Assembly (NCBI GenBank): GCA_002367255.1
Contig: DFBD01000272.1
Span: 1 to 10,595 of the forward strand
DNA from: Rhodobacterales bacterium UBA3089
Lineage (GTDB): Bacteria; Pseudomonadota; Alphaproteobacteria; Rhodobacterales; Rhodobacteraceae
Length of the DNA: 10,595 nucleotides
Direction of reading: 5' to 3'
Part shown: one piece after another, positions 1 through 7,433 of the stretch
How the letters are laid out: each line of letters starts with the position of its first letter
Numbering within the stretch: position 1 is the first letter of the stretch
Notes under the pieces: model-generated
Told to the model about the DNA's origin: nothing
The model's database searches: none
The model's input: only the letters and a program-made list of their open reading frames with translations
Program-made: the position numbers and the translations under genes

Positions 1-36
1 GTTGAGACCGCCACTCGTAATCTATTGGAGCTGTAA
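1..36 (+). CDS. trpC: C-terminal end of upstream gene, probably indole-3-glycerol phosphate synthase (partial)
   Basis: The first twelve codons of the window are open in frame 1 and end in TAA at 34-36, giving the tail [13 protein letters not shown]-x-x-ATR-x-LL ending is what I recall from TrpC of Rhodobacterales, where trpC commonly precedes moaC and moeA. Only eleven residues are visible, so the identification rests on this tail and on gene order. The stop codon shares its last base with the ATG of moaC (TAATG), so the two genes are almost certainly co-transcribed and translationally coupled. Confidence 0.55.
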   Translation, partial: VETATRNLLEL

Positions 37-512
37 TGTCCGACCTAACCCATTTCGACGATCAAGGCGCGGCCCATATGGTTGATGTTTCTGAAAAACA
101 GATCACATCGCGTGTGGCTGTCGCGAAGGGCAAGATCACGATGGAGCCGTCTACTTTGGCCCTAATCACAGAAGGGCGCGCCAAGAAGGGCGACGTCTTG
201 GGCGTTGCCCGACTAGCAGGCATCATGGCCGCCAAGAAAACCCACGATCTTATACCGCTTTGCCATCCTTTGGCCTTGTCTAAAGTATCGCTCGAATTAA
301 CGCCAAACGCTGATGGCAATTGTGTAGATATCGAAGCAACGGTCAAAACCACCGGACAAACTGGCGTGGAAATGGAGGCCTTGACCGCAGTATCCATCGC
401 TGGCCTGACGGTTTACGATATGGTCAAAGCTGTCGATAAATCTATGGTGATATCAGATGTTCGTCTTGTCCTGAAGGACGGCGGCAAATCCGGTCTGTTC
501 GAGGCAAAGTAA
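36..512 (+). CDS. moaC: Cyclic pyranopterin monophosphate synthase MoaC
   Basis: MoaC works with the radical SAM protein MoaA in the first stage of molybdenum cofactor synthesis: it turns 3',8-cyclo-7,8-dihydroguanosine triphosphate into cyclic pyranopterin monophosphate in the cytoplasm. The 158-residue product has the usual family length. It carries Lys51 in RAKKGDVLG, the LCHPL motif (Cys76, His77), the EMEALTAVS stretch at 112-120, and Asp128 and Lys131 in YDMVKAV. These match the numbering of the E. coli active-site residues, so the enzyme looks intact. The ATG overlaps the upstream TAA by one base and has a GGAG ribosome site at 27-30, five bases away. moeA follows with the same TAATG overlap, so moaC sits in the middle of a coupled operon. 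Confidence 0.97.
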   Translation: MSDLTHFDDQGAAHMVDVSEKQITSRVAVAKGKITMEPSTLALITEGRAKKGDVLGVARLAGIMAAKKTHDLIPLCHPLALSKVSLELTPNADGNCVDIEATVKTTGQTGVEMEALTAVSIAGLTVYDMVKAVDKSMVISDVRLVLKDGGKSGLFEAK

Positions 513-1699
513 TGATTTCGGTATCTCAGGCTCTCGATCGTATTTTCACCCTTTCTGATAGGTTGGAAAGCGAAATTGTACCGCTGACCCAAGCCGCAGG
601 TCGTGTGTTGGCCAAAGATGTTTCTGCCCGCCTGACACAGCCCCCATTTGCATCGTCTGCAATGGATGGTTACGCTGTTGTTAACCGAGAGGCGCAAGGC
701 GGAATGACGTTAAAGGTTATAGGCGAGTCTGCCGCCGGAGACCGATTTAAAGGGCATATCAACAGCGGAGAGGCCGTACGGATTTTCACCGGTGCCCCCA
801 TCCCCGAAGGCGCAGATTGCATCCTTATCCAAGAGGACGCCATCAGGGATGGCGACACCATTACAGTCCGTGAAAATCGTGATACCAAGACATACATCCG
901 CCCCGCTGGCGGAGATTTCAGCAAGGGCGACGTAATATCTGCCCCGCGCAAACTTACGCCCTCGGATATTGCTTTGCTCGCGTCGATGAACATTGCGCAG
1001 GTTCCCGTGACCCGCAAACCTGTCGTCGCACTTATTGCCAACGGGAACGAACTCGTGATGCCCGGTGAAACACCTGGCCCGGACCAAATCATCTGTTCCA
1101 ACAACTTTGGCCTGAAAGCATTGCTGGAAGAACATGGTGCCGAGGTAAGGATGCTTCCGATCGCACGTGATACTGTTGAAAGTTTAAAGCAAGCGATGGA
1201 TTTTTCCGCTGGCGCAGATCTGGTGGTAACAATCGGCGGCGCATCCGTGGGCGACCATGATTTGGTGCATAAAGTCGCCGTTGATCGCGGTATGGACCTG
1301 AATTTTTACAAGGTTGCCATGCAGCCGGGCAAACCGCTTATGGCGGGAAAAATGGATGGCGTTCCGATGGTAGGCCTGCCGGGAAATCCAGTTTCCTCTA
1401 TGGTGTGTGGTCACATATTCTTGCGCCCGATGCTTAACGTAATGTTAGGATTTGAAGCTTCACCACTTCCGCGCGAATCCGGAATTCTGGCGCAGGATAT
1501 CCGGCAAAACGGCAGTCGCGAGCATTATATGCGGGCTAAAGTCGAATTTACCGATAAAGGTACACAAATCACGCCTTTTGAGCGACAAGATAGCTCTTTA
1601 TTAACCATATTAGGCCAATCTGATGCCTTGTTGGTGCGTCCACCGAATGAGGGGCCACTAAATAAAGGTGCATCTGTTGAATTTGTAAGAATTTCTTAA
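512..1699 (+). CDS. moeA: Molybdopterin molybdenumtransferase MoeA
   Basis: MoeA inserts molybdate into adenylylated molybdopterin to give the active molybdenum cofactor. The 395-residue protein is close to the usual size of about 400. Visible family motifs are PPFASSAMDGYAV at 44-56 (Asp52 corresponds to the essential Asp59 of E. coli), FTGAPIPEGAD at 92-102, the MoCF-fold signature GGASVGDHD at 242-250, QPGKPLMAG at 271-279 and GLPGNPVSS at 288-296. The remaining C-terminal part fits the beta-barrel domain IV of the family. The start overlaps the moaC stop by one base and has GAGG at 501-504, seven bases upstream, so MoaC and MoeA production is likely coupled. Eighty-six bases separate the stop from lexA, where a new promoter lies, and I see no hairpin terminator after moeA. 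No residue I would expect appears to be missing. Confidence 0.96.
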   Translation: MISVSQALDRIFTLSDRLESEIVPLTQAAGRVLAKDVSARLTQPPFASSAMDGYAVVNREAQGGMTLKVIGESAAGDRFKGHINSGEAVRIFTGAPIPEGADCILIQEDAIRDGDTITVRENRDTKTYIRPAGGDFSKGDVISAPRKLTPSDIALLASMNIAQVPVTRKPVVALIANGNELVMPGETPGPDQIICSNNFGLKALLEEHGAEVRMLPIARDTVESLKQAMDFSAGADLVVTIGGASVGDHDLVHKVAVDRGMDLNFYKVAMQPGKPLMAGKMDGVPMVGLPGNPVSSMVCGHIFLRPMLNVMLGFEASPLPRESGILAQDIRQNGSREHYMRAKVEFTDKGTQITPFERQDSSLLTILGQSDALLVRPPNEGPLNKGASVEFVRIS

Positions 1700-1714
1700 T
1701 AAATCCGCTGACAG

Positions 1715-1743
1715 TTGACACAAAACGGGAACACATGTAGAAC
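1715..1743 (+). promoter_or_regulatory. Promoter of lexA (-35 and -10)
   Basis: A perfect TTGACA lies at 1715-1720. Exactly 17 bases later is TAGAAC at 1738-1743, a plausible -10 matching TATAAT at its first, second and fourth positions. The start of transcription would fall near 1750, leaving a leader of roughly 35 bases before the lexA ATG. The SOS operator at 1729-1743 covers the second half of the spacer and the whole -10, so LexA bound there would block RNA polymerase. The elements are read directly; promoter activity is inferred. Confidence 0.75.
1729..1743 (+). promoter_or_regulatory. SOS box (LexA operator), alphaproteobacterial type
   Basis: The bases read GAAC, seven bases, GAAC with no mismatch. 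GTTC-N7-GTTC (GAAC-N7-GAAC on the other strand) is the LexA-binding motif established for alphaproteobacteria such as Rhodobacter sphaeroides, and differs from the palindromic CTGT-N8-ACAG box of enterobacteria. It lies 42 bases upstream of the lexA start and overlaps the promoter, as expected for an autoregulated repressor. Confidence 0.9.
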
Positions 1744-1785
1744 CTAACGGGACTATAGGTGCTATTTTTGAATTCGGAGACGGAT

Positions 1786-2469
1786 ATGCTGACGCGCAAA
1801 CAACTTGATCTACTAAAGTTTATTAACGAACGGTTGCAAGCAGACGGGGTGCCACCATCGTTTGATGAAATGAAGGAAGCGCTCGATTTACGTTCGAAAT
1901 CCGGCATTCACCGCCTGATAACAGCACTGGAAGAACGTGGATTTATTCGGCGCCTCGCGCACCGTGCCCGCGCTATCGAAATCGTGCGTTTACCAGATTC
2001 CTTGGGTGGCAGTGGTTTTACGCCAGCGGTCGTACAAGGTGGCCGCGTTGACCCCCACCCCGAAGCTATCCCCGTTGAGGTTGATGCGCTTGAGGTTCCG
2101 GTCATGGGCCGGATTGCAGCTGGTACCCCGATAGAGGCAATTCAAGAAGTTTCCCATACAGTTGCCGTTCCCGGGTCGATGCTCTCGAATTCCGGCAAGC
2201 ACTTTGCTTTGGAGGTTAAGGGGGATTCCATGATTGATGCGGGTATTAATAATGGTGATGTTGTTGTAATTCGCGAGCAGATTATTGCCGATAACGGCGA
2301 CATAGTTGTAGCATTGGTCGAGGATCAGGAGGCAACGTTGAAACGTTTCCGCAAGCACGGCAGTTCTATCGCGCTGGAGGCGGCTAACCCTGCTTATGAA
2401 ACACGGGTTTACCGGGATGACCAAGTGCGTGTGCAGGGTAAGCTGGTCGGGTTGGTAAGGACCTATTAA
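1786..2469 (+). CDS. lexA: LexA repressor (SOS regulator, S24 autopeptidase)
   Basis: LexA represses the DNA-damage regulon and cleaves itself when stimulated by RecA bound to single-stranded DNA. The 227-residue product has the two expected parts: an N-terminal winged helix-turn-helix (about 1-66, with [12 protein letters not shown] and the recognition-helix region [17 protein letters not shown]) and a C-terminal peptidase domain. The cleavage pair Ala112-Gly113 lies in GRIAAG, the catalytic Ser148 in GDSM and the general-base Lys186 in ATLKRF, so self-cleavage should be intact. I chose ATG 1786 rather than the in-frame GTG at 1759 because GGAG lies at 1776-1779, six bases away, and because homologues begin MLTRKQ. 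The GTG start would add nine non-conserved residues right after the putative transcription start. The linker between the domains (about 70-103) is long, as is usual in alphaproteobacteria. Expression is very likely autoregulated through the SOS box upstream. Confidence 0.97.
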   Translation: MLTRKQLDLLKFINERLQADGVPPSFDEMKEALDLRSKSGIHRLITALEERGFIRRLAHRARAIEIVRLPDSLGGSGFTPAVVQGGRVDPHPEAIPVEVDALEVPVMGRIAAGTPIEAIQEVSHTVAVPGSMLSNSGKHFALEVKGDSMIDAGINNGDVVVIREQIIADNGDIVVALVEDQEATLKRFRKHGSSIALEAANPAYETRVYRDDQVRVQGKLVGLVRTY

Positions 2470-4521
2470 TCAATATCCCCACGGACGATTTCTTGCGGCA
2501 TCCCGACTGTGTTCAAGCATCGGGTTGCCGTTTTTCATATTAACGGATATCGCCCCCCTGTGGCGCAGATAATCCGGATTAATCACAACGCAAATTTCGG
2601 ATGTGTAGTCTAGTTTAGATAAAACCAGAATTGTGTGCGCATCGCACTTTGATTTAGCGACCTCGACGTCATCTCCTGAATACAAATACAAACGCCATTC
2701 ATCAGATAAATCAGCCTCGGCAAATCGTTTACCGCTGCTTATACCTTCCTGTGAATATGCCATGGCTTGAGTTCTTGCGTCTCCGTCATTTTCCAACCAT
2801 ATTTTCACGGCATAGCCACTGCCTCGCGGCCTGCTTATGGCACGGCCGGCCTCGGTTTGAAGGCCAAATACCTTCCCTGAATCATCGATTAGTACCAATG
2901 GACGTGAAAACTTCGACCATGTGAATATCGTTAATGTTATTACCAATATACCCACGGCACGGCCCTTTCCTTGCCATAGTAGTAAAATCAATCCACCAAC
3001 AGTTATCCCGGCCAAAATTATAGCTGGCGCAGATTTTATATGCGTTACGGCATGGTCCAGATTGGAAAAGTATTGCGAAACCCACAGGATATATCCGATT
3101 CCTTTGCCCATCACCCAAAATGCCCACCCTTCCAATCCAAGGGGCATCAGCACAAACGCCAGAACGGCACTGGGCATAACCAGCATCCCCATTATCGGGA
3201 CCGCCAGTAAATTCGCCGCGAGCCCATATTGCGAGATTTGGTTGAAATGAAAGGCCGAGATTGGCGCGGTCGCGCCCCCCGCAACTGCGGACGTGAACAA
3301 TAACGCGAGCACCGGCTTTACAAATTTCCATTTTCCGTATGACAGGCGTTTCCATATATTTCGCCTGTTAAGGAATTCGTAAGCTGAGATTAATGCCGTG
3401 GTCGCCGCGAAAGACATCTGAAAACCGGCCTCCAGAACGCTGAAAGGTTTGATTAGCAATACTATAAATGCCGCCAAAGCCACCGCACGTAATGTAAAGG
3501 CGGGTTTGTCGAGGATAACCGCCAATAGAACCACGGTAGTCATAATGAAGGCGCGTTGGGTGGCGACACTTGCACCGGACAACATCAAATATGCCGCGCC
3601 CGCCATAATTGCTAATGCCGCTGCGATTTTCTTGGGGCGAATACGAAGGGCCAAATATGGAAATAATGCAAAACCGGATCGCAACAAGGCGAAAGCAAAC
3701 CCCGATAGCAACCCCATATGCAGGCCCGATATAGCCAGTAAATGCGCCAAATTGGAGGCGCGTAGACTATGCAAAATTTCAGGGTCAATATCCGAGCGGT
3801 CTCCCGTTATAATTGCAGCCGCAAAAGCCCCGTTTTGCCCGTCAATTGCGCTTTTAATTATATCGGAAATGCCCATTCGTATTGAAAACAAACGCGCCCG
3901 AAAATCCGGGTCTGTGGCGTCGAATACAGGAATTACCGGGTTTCGCGTGTACCCGACCCCACCCAGCGAAATAAACCATGCCATTCGTCGAAAATCAAAA
4001 CCACCGGGTTCGACAGGTGGACCGGGCGGAGAAATGCTGGTGGTTAACGCCACGCGGGCTCCGGCTATCAAGGTGTTGTCTGGAATGAACCCGTGCAGGG
4101 ATATCCTGACGCGTTCCGGTGTTTTGGAGATTGGAAACCCGGGTATATATAGCTTATCCAACAAAACACGCGGCGCATTTGTAGAAGAGCGATCCATTCC
4201 GATGATGCGGCCATAGACAGGGCCGTAATAATGGCGGCTTAATACAGGTGCTTTGATCGTTATTGTGCGGTAAGCGGCGTAACTATATCCAAGCGATGTT
4301 AACAAAATCATAAACAAAAGCATTGTGCGTATAATATAATGTGGGCGTATGAATGCCGCACACGTCAATCCTACACCTGCGATCATCAGAATTTGTGTTA
4401 TGGAAGGTTCGAACCTTAATGCGAAATACGTAACTATCCCGACTCCAAACATTACAGGCGCCCATAACATTAAGCGATGTCGTTGAAGTTCGAGGGTTTC
4501 CGTTAGGCTTGATCTGATCAC
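2470..4521 (-). CDS. comEC: ComEC/Rec2 family DNA-uptake membrane protein lacking a clear metallo-beta-lactamase domain
   Basis: ComEC forms the inner-membrane channel that carries single-stranded DNA into the cytoplasm during natural transformation. The 683-residue product starts with two or three membrane segments (about 18-34, 42-58 and 64-84), then a soluble DUF4131-like part (about 90-205). The Competence domain follows (about 230-520) with the typical ITGDRSDI at 238-245, NLAHLLAISGLHMG at 257-270, LSGASVATQRAFIM at 314-327 and EAGFQMSFAATTA at 364-376, plus many hydrophobic helices. The last 145 residues (about 539-683) are soluble, contain WLENDGD at 575-581, and show no HxHxDH metal-binding motif, so the nuclease-like lactamase domain of the full-length family is absent or degenerate. 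As far as I recall, this short form is common in Rhodobacterales. The start is GTG, with GGAG ten bases upstream. The stop abuts the lexA stop with no gap. Isoleucine ATA codons seem more frequent here than in gltA, which fits low expression. Confidence 0.9.
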   Translation of the reverse strand: MIRSSLTETLELQRHRLMLWAPVMFGVGIVTYFALRFEPSITQILMIAGVGLTCAAFIRPHYIIRTMLLFMILLTSLGYSYAAYRTITIKAPVLSRHYYGPVYGRIIGMDRSSTNAPRVLLDKLYIPGFPISKTPERVRISLHGFIPDNTLIAGARVALTTSISPPGPPVEPGGFDFRRMAWFISLGGVGYTRNPVIPVFDATDPDFRARLFSIRMGISDIIKSAIDGQNGAFAAAIITGDRSDIDPEILHSLRASNLAHLLAISGLHMGLLSGFAFALLRSGFALFPYLALRIRPKKIAAALAIMAGAAYLMLSGASVATQRAFIMTTVVLLAVILDKPAFTLRAVALAAFIVLLIKPFSVLEAGFQMSFAATTALISAYEFLNRRNIWKRLSYGKWKFVKPVLALLFTSAVAGGATAPISAFHFNQISQYGLAANLLAVPIMGMLVMPSAVLAFVLMPLGLEGWAFWVMGKGIGYILWVSQYFSNLDHAVTHIKSAPAIILAGITVGGLILLLWQGKGRAVGILVITLTIFTWSKFSRPLVLIDDSGKVFGLQTEAGRAISRPRGSGYAVKIWLENDGDARTQAMAYSQEGISSGKRFAEADLSDEWRLYLYSGDDVEVAKSKCDAHTILVLSKLDYTSEICVVINPDYLRHRGAISVNMKNGNPMLEHSRDAARNRPWGY

Positions 4522-4562
4522 AGGCCTTGTTCTCCGTACTACAAATGCCTAAAACCCCGTTG

Positions 4563-4577
4563 GTTCTATCTCAATTC
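4563..4577 (-). promoter_or_regulatory. Degenerate SOS-box-like site between comEC and gltX
   Basis: On the plus strand the bases read GTTC, seven bases, ATTC, which is one mismatch from the GTTC-N7-GTTC LexA motif. On the comEC strand it reads GAAT-N7-GAAC and ends in TAGAACC, as the lexA operator does. It lies about 42 bases upstream of the comEC start and 22 bases upstream of gltX. Chance alone could yield a one-mismatch site in a gap this size a few percent of the time, so binding is only a possibility. Confidence 0.35.
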
Positions 4578-4598
4578 TGGTTACCAAAAGGTTAATCC

Positions 4599-5996
4599 AT
4601 GTCTAATGTCGTTACGCGTTTCGCCCCCTCGCCCACAGGTTTCCTGCATATCGGAAGCGCGAGGACGGCTCTGTTCAACTGGTTGTTTGCCCGCAATCAA
4701 GGTGGAAAATTCCTGCTAAGGATCGAAGATACAGATCGCAAACGTTACACACCCGAAGCCGTGGAAGCGATTTATGACGGAATGCGGTGGCTTGGCCTTG
4801 ATTGGGACGAAGAGCCCGTAAGCCAGTTCAGCCGTGTGGATCGCCATGCCGAGGTTGCGCATGATATGTTGGCGAAAGGTGCTGCGTATAAGTGTTACTC
4901 GACCAAAGAAGAAATTGATGCGTTCCGTACTGCCGCGCGTGCTGAAAAGCGCCCACCGTTGTTTCGTTCGCCTTGGCGCGATGCAGATCCGGCAACAGCA
5001 CCTGACGCCCCCTATGTTGTACGATTGAAAGCCCCCCGCGAGGGCAAAACGACGATTGACGATCAGGTTCAGGGTAGTGTGACGTGGAAGAACGAAACGC
5101 TGGACGATATGATCCTGCTGCGCTCTGACGGGACGCCGACTTATATGCTGGCTGTTGTTGTGGATGATCACGACATGGGCGTAACACACGTTATTCGTGG
5201 CGACGATCATCTAACCAATGCCGCGCGTCAAAGCATTATATACAATGGAATGGGGTGGGATTTACCTGTTTACGCACATATTCCGCTGATTCACGGGCCT
5301 GATGGTGCGAAACTGTCAAAACGACACGGTGCGCTTGGAGTCGGGGCATATCGAGACATGGGGTATCTGCCTGCTGCGATGCGCAACTACCTCGCCCGTC
5401 TAGGTTGGAGCCATGGTGACGAGGACTTTTTTACGACCGAACAGGCTATCGAGTGGTTTAGCCTGGAGAAGATCGGAAAATCACCCGCACGCTTCGATTT
5501 TAAGAAATTAGAAAACCTTTCCGGTCAACATATAAGGGCGACAGATAATATCGAGCTATTGAAGGAGATCGAAAGGTTTATTGCATCGCAGCATTTGCCA
5601 GAATTGACGCCACGGCACCGCGAAATGTTTATAGCTGGCATGGATGGCATCAAGGAACGCGCGAAAGTATTGCCGGAACTATTGGAAATAGCTCACTATT
5701 TCCTTGGCGATCGTCCATTTAAACCGGATGAAAAGGCGGGACATTTTTTAACTACGGTATCCCGTGGTATGCTGAATCGATTGACTTCGCGGTTGCGAGA
5801 TGCTACTTGGACGCTAGAAGAACTCGAAGCGGAAATTCGTGCTTTTGCAGAGGTCGAAGACCTTAAACTTGGTAAAATTGCACAGCCTCTTCGGGTCGCT
5901 CTGACAGGGCGAACAGTATCGCCGAGTGTGTTTGATATGATGGTACAGCTCGGCAAAGAAGAAAGCATCGCACGGCTGGAGGACGCCTCTCGCTGA
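4599..5996 (+). CDS. gltX: Glutamyl-tRNA synthetase (non-zinc type)
   Basis: This class I synthetase attaches glutamate to tRNA(Glu) and, in organisms using the GatCAB pathway, often to tRNA(Gln) as well. The 465-residue product has the usual length. The nucleotide-binding signatures are complete: [11 protein letters not shown] at 10-20 (HIGS version of HIGH) and KLSKRHG at 238-244 (KMSKS equivalent). Catalytic-core features RIEDTDRKR at 41-49 and [20 protein letters not shown] are also present. The only cysteine is Cys99, so the zinc-binding cluster of the E. coli enzyme is absent. The C-terminal anticodon-binding part ends with the conserved [18 protein letters not shown] at 4586-4591 is a ribosome site seven bases before ATG. 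Many alphaproteobacteria carry two gltX copies with different tRNA preference, and I cannot say from the sequence which type this is. gltA follows 101 bases later on the same strand. Confidence 0.96.
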   Translation: MSNVVTRFAPSPTGFLHIGSARTALFNWLFARNQGGKFLLRIEDTDRKRYTPEAVEAIYDGMRWLGLDWDEEPVSQFSRVDRHAEVAHDMLAKGAAYKCYSTKEEIDAFRTAARAEKRPPLFRSPWRDADPATAPDAPYVVRLKAPREGKTTIDDQVQGSVTWKNETLDDMILLRSDGTPTYMLAVVVDDHDMGVTHVIRGDDHLTNAARQSIIYNGMGWDLPVYAHIPLIHGPDGAKLSKRHGALGVGAYRDMGYLPAAMRNYLARLGWSHGDEDFFTTEQAIEWFSLEKIGKSPARFDFKKLENLSGQHIRATDNIELLKEIERFIASQHLPELTPRHREMFIAGMDGIKERAKVLPELLEIAHYFLGDRPFKPDEKAGHFLTTVSRGMLNRLTSRLRDATWTLEELEAEIRAFAEVEDLKLGKIAQPLRVALTGRTVSPSVFDMMVQLGKEESIARLEDASR

Positions 5997-6097
5997 TATT
6001 CGATCCGGTTCCCGTTTCGAAAGTCAACGCGTAAAAGTGGCAGGACCAACGTGCGGATTGATGGAATGGACCGATTAGGTCGAATATGAGGTACAGA

Positions 6098-7396
6098 ATG
6101 GTATTGGATAGCAAGAAGTCAGCAAAATTGAACTTTGACGATCAGGAAATTGATCTTCCAATTTTCAGCCCGAATTTGGGACCAGATGTTGTAGATATCC
6201 GCAAGCTGTATGCTCAAGGCGATGTTTTTACCTATGATCCGGGCTTTACGTCTACGGCGTCATGCGAATCCGCGATTACATACATCGATGGTGACAAAGG
6301 AGAGCTGCTGTATCGCGGCTATCCGATTGATCAGCTTGCTGAAAAATCTCATTTCCTTGAGGTTTGCTACCTTCTTTTATATGGAGAGCTTCCAACGGCT
6401 GCGCAGCTGGATGAATTCATACCACGCGTGACCCGGCACACAATGTTGCACGAACAGATGGCGTATTTCTACCGTGGTTTCCGTCGTGATGCGCACCCGA
6501 TGTCAATTATTTGTGGTGTTCAGGGCGCAATGTCATCGTTTTATCACGATTCCACTGACATCAACGATCCGTGGCAACGCGAAGTTGCCTCGATCCGTAT
6601 GATTGCCAAAATGCCAACTGTTGCGGCGTGGGCCTATAAGTATTCGATCGGCCAGCCCTTCGTTTATCCACGCAACGATCTGGATTACGCGTCAAACTTC
6701 TTGCATATGTGTTTCGCGGTTCCAGCCGAGGAATACAACGTTGATCCGATTGTTGCCCGTGCTATGGATCGTATTTTCACGCTTCATGCTGATCACGAGC
6801 AGAACGCATCAACTTCAACCGTTCGCCTCGCTGGTTCTTCGGGCGCCAACCCGTTTGCGTGTATCGCAGCCGGTATCGCCTGCCTTTGGGGTCCGGCACA
6901 TGGTGGCGCTAATGAGTCCGCGCTGAACATGCTGCGCGAAATCGGCACTGTTGACCGCATTCCTGAATACATCGCACGTGCCAAAGACAAGAATGATCCA
7001 TTCCGTTTGATGGGCTTTGGCCACCGCGTTTACAAAAACTTTGACCCACGTGCCAAGGTTATGAAAGAATCTGCGGATGAAGTTCTGGGCCTGATGGGGA
7101 TTGAAGACAACCCGACTCTTCAGGTTGCTAAAGAATTGGAACGTATCGCGCTTTCCGACCCATATTTCATCGAGAAAAAGCTGTACCCGAACGTTGATTT
7201 CTATTCTGGCATCATTCTGGATGCGATTGGCTTCCCGACATCTATGTTCACGCCGATCTTCGCGCTGGCGCGTACAGTTGGCTGGATCGCACAATGGAAA
7301 GAAATGATCGCCGACCCTACACAAAAAATCGGACGTCCACGTCAGCTGTATACCGGTGCGAAATACCGCGACTACATGGACGTAGAAAACCGCTGA
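6098..7396 (+). CDS. gltA: Citrate synthase, type II hexameric form
   Basis: GltA condenses oxaloacetate and acetyl-CoA to citrate at the entry to the TCA cycle. Using ATG 6098 the protein has 432 residues, close to E. coli GltA (427). Catalytic residues are all visible: His268 in GPAHGGANE, His309 in GFGHRVY and Asp367 in [18 protein letters not shown] at 229-239 and [14 protein letters not shown] at 45-58 are also typical, and the long N-terminal domain is that of the NADH-sensitive type II enzymes. An in-frame ATG at 6086 would add four residues and also has an AGG six bases upstream. I prefer 6098 because GAGG (6088-6091) sits six bases before it and homologues start with a short M-x-x-x-S/K segment. 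Isoleucine is written almost only as ATT or ATC, which fits high expression. A strong terminator follows the gene. Confidence 0.97.
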   Translation: MVLDSKKSAKLNFDDQEIDLPIFSPNLGPDVVDIRKLYAQGDVFTYDPGFTSTASCESAITYIDGDKGELLYRGYPIDQLAEKSHFLEVCYLLLYGELPTAAQLDEFIPRVTRHTMLHEQMAYFYRGFRRDAHPMSIICGVQGAMSSFYHDSTDINDPWQREVASIRMIAKMPTVAAWAYKYSIGQPFVYPRNDLDYASNFLHMCFAVPAEEYNVDPIVARAMDRIFTLHADHEQNASTSTVRLAGSSGANPFACIAAGIACLWGPAHGGANESALNMLREIGTVDRIPEYIARAKDKNDPFRLMGFGHRVYKNFDPRAKVMKESADEVLGLMGIEDNPTLQVAKELERIALSDPYFIEKKLYPNVDFYSGIILDAIGFPTSMFTPIFALARTVGWIAQWKEMIADPTQKIGRPRQLYTGAKYRDYMDVENR

Positions 7397-7401
7397 TATT
7401 G

Positions 7402-7433
7402 AAACGCCGGGGGCAAGTCTCCGGCGTTTTTTT
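7402..7433 (+). terminator. Intrinsic terminator of gltA
   Basis: AACGCCGG at 7403-7410 pairs with CCGGCGTT at 7421-7428 around a ten-base loop, giving a G+C-rich stem of eight pairs that A7402-T7429 can extend. It is followed directly by a run of seven T (7427-7433). The gene stop lies five bases before the hairpin. The T run overlaps the stop codon of the convergent lpxB. Read on the other strand the hairpin is followed only by GTTTC, so it should work mainly for gltA. Confidence 0.93.

Noticed and set aside
1759..1785. Upstream GTG start for lexA adding nine residues
   Set aside because: The extra residues do not match LexA homologues, the GTG would lie only about ten bases after the likely transcription start, and ATG 1786 has a well-placed GGAG.
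1908..2424. Several open frames of 65-144 codons overlapping lexA on both strands
   Set aside because: lexA fully explains this stretch, and the alternative frames lack ribosome sites and recognisable domains.
3449..4216. A 255-codon open frame on the plus strand opposite comEC
   Set aside because: It is antisense to strongly conserved ComEC motifs, its composition looks like a reverse-frame translation (rich in Ala, Arg, Pro, Ser and Asn with no domain I recognise), and I see no good ribosome site at its start.
4527..4555. Possible gltX promoter: TTGTTC, 17 bases, TAAAAC
   Set aside because: The -35 matches only three of six positions and other equally weak combinations exist in the same gap, so I cannot single it out.
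4716..5210. Open frames of 119-164 codons antisense to gltX
   Set aside because: They are shadows of the gltX reading frame; their translations show no family motifs and they overlap each other.
6038..6056. Sigma54-like promoter (TGGCA followed by TGC) upstream of gltA
   Set aside because: The GG and GC elements are 12 bases apart rather than the 10 required, and the rest of the -12 element does not match.
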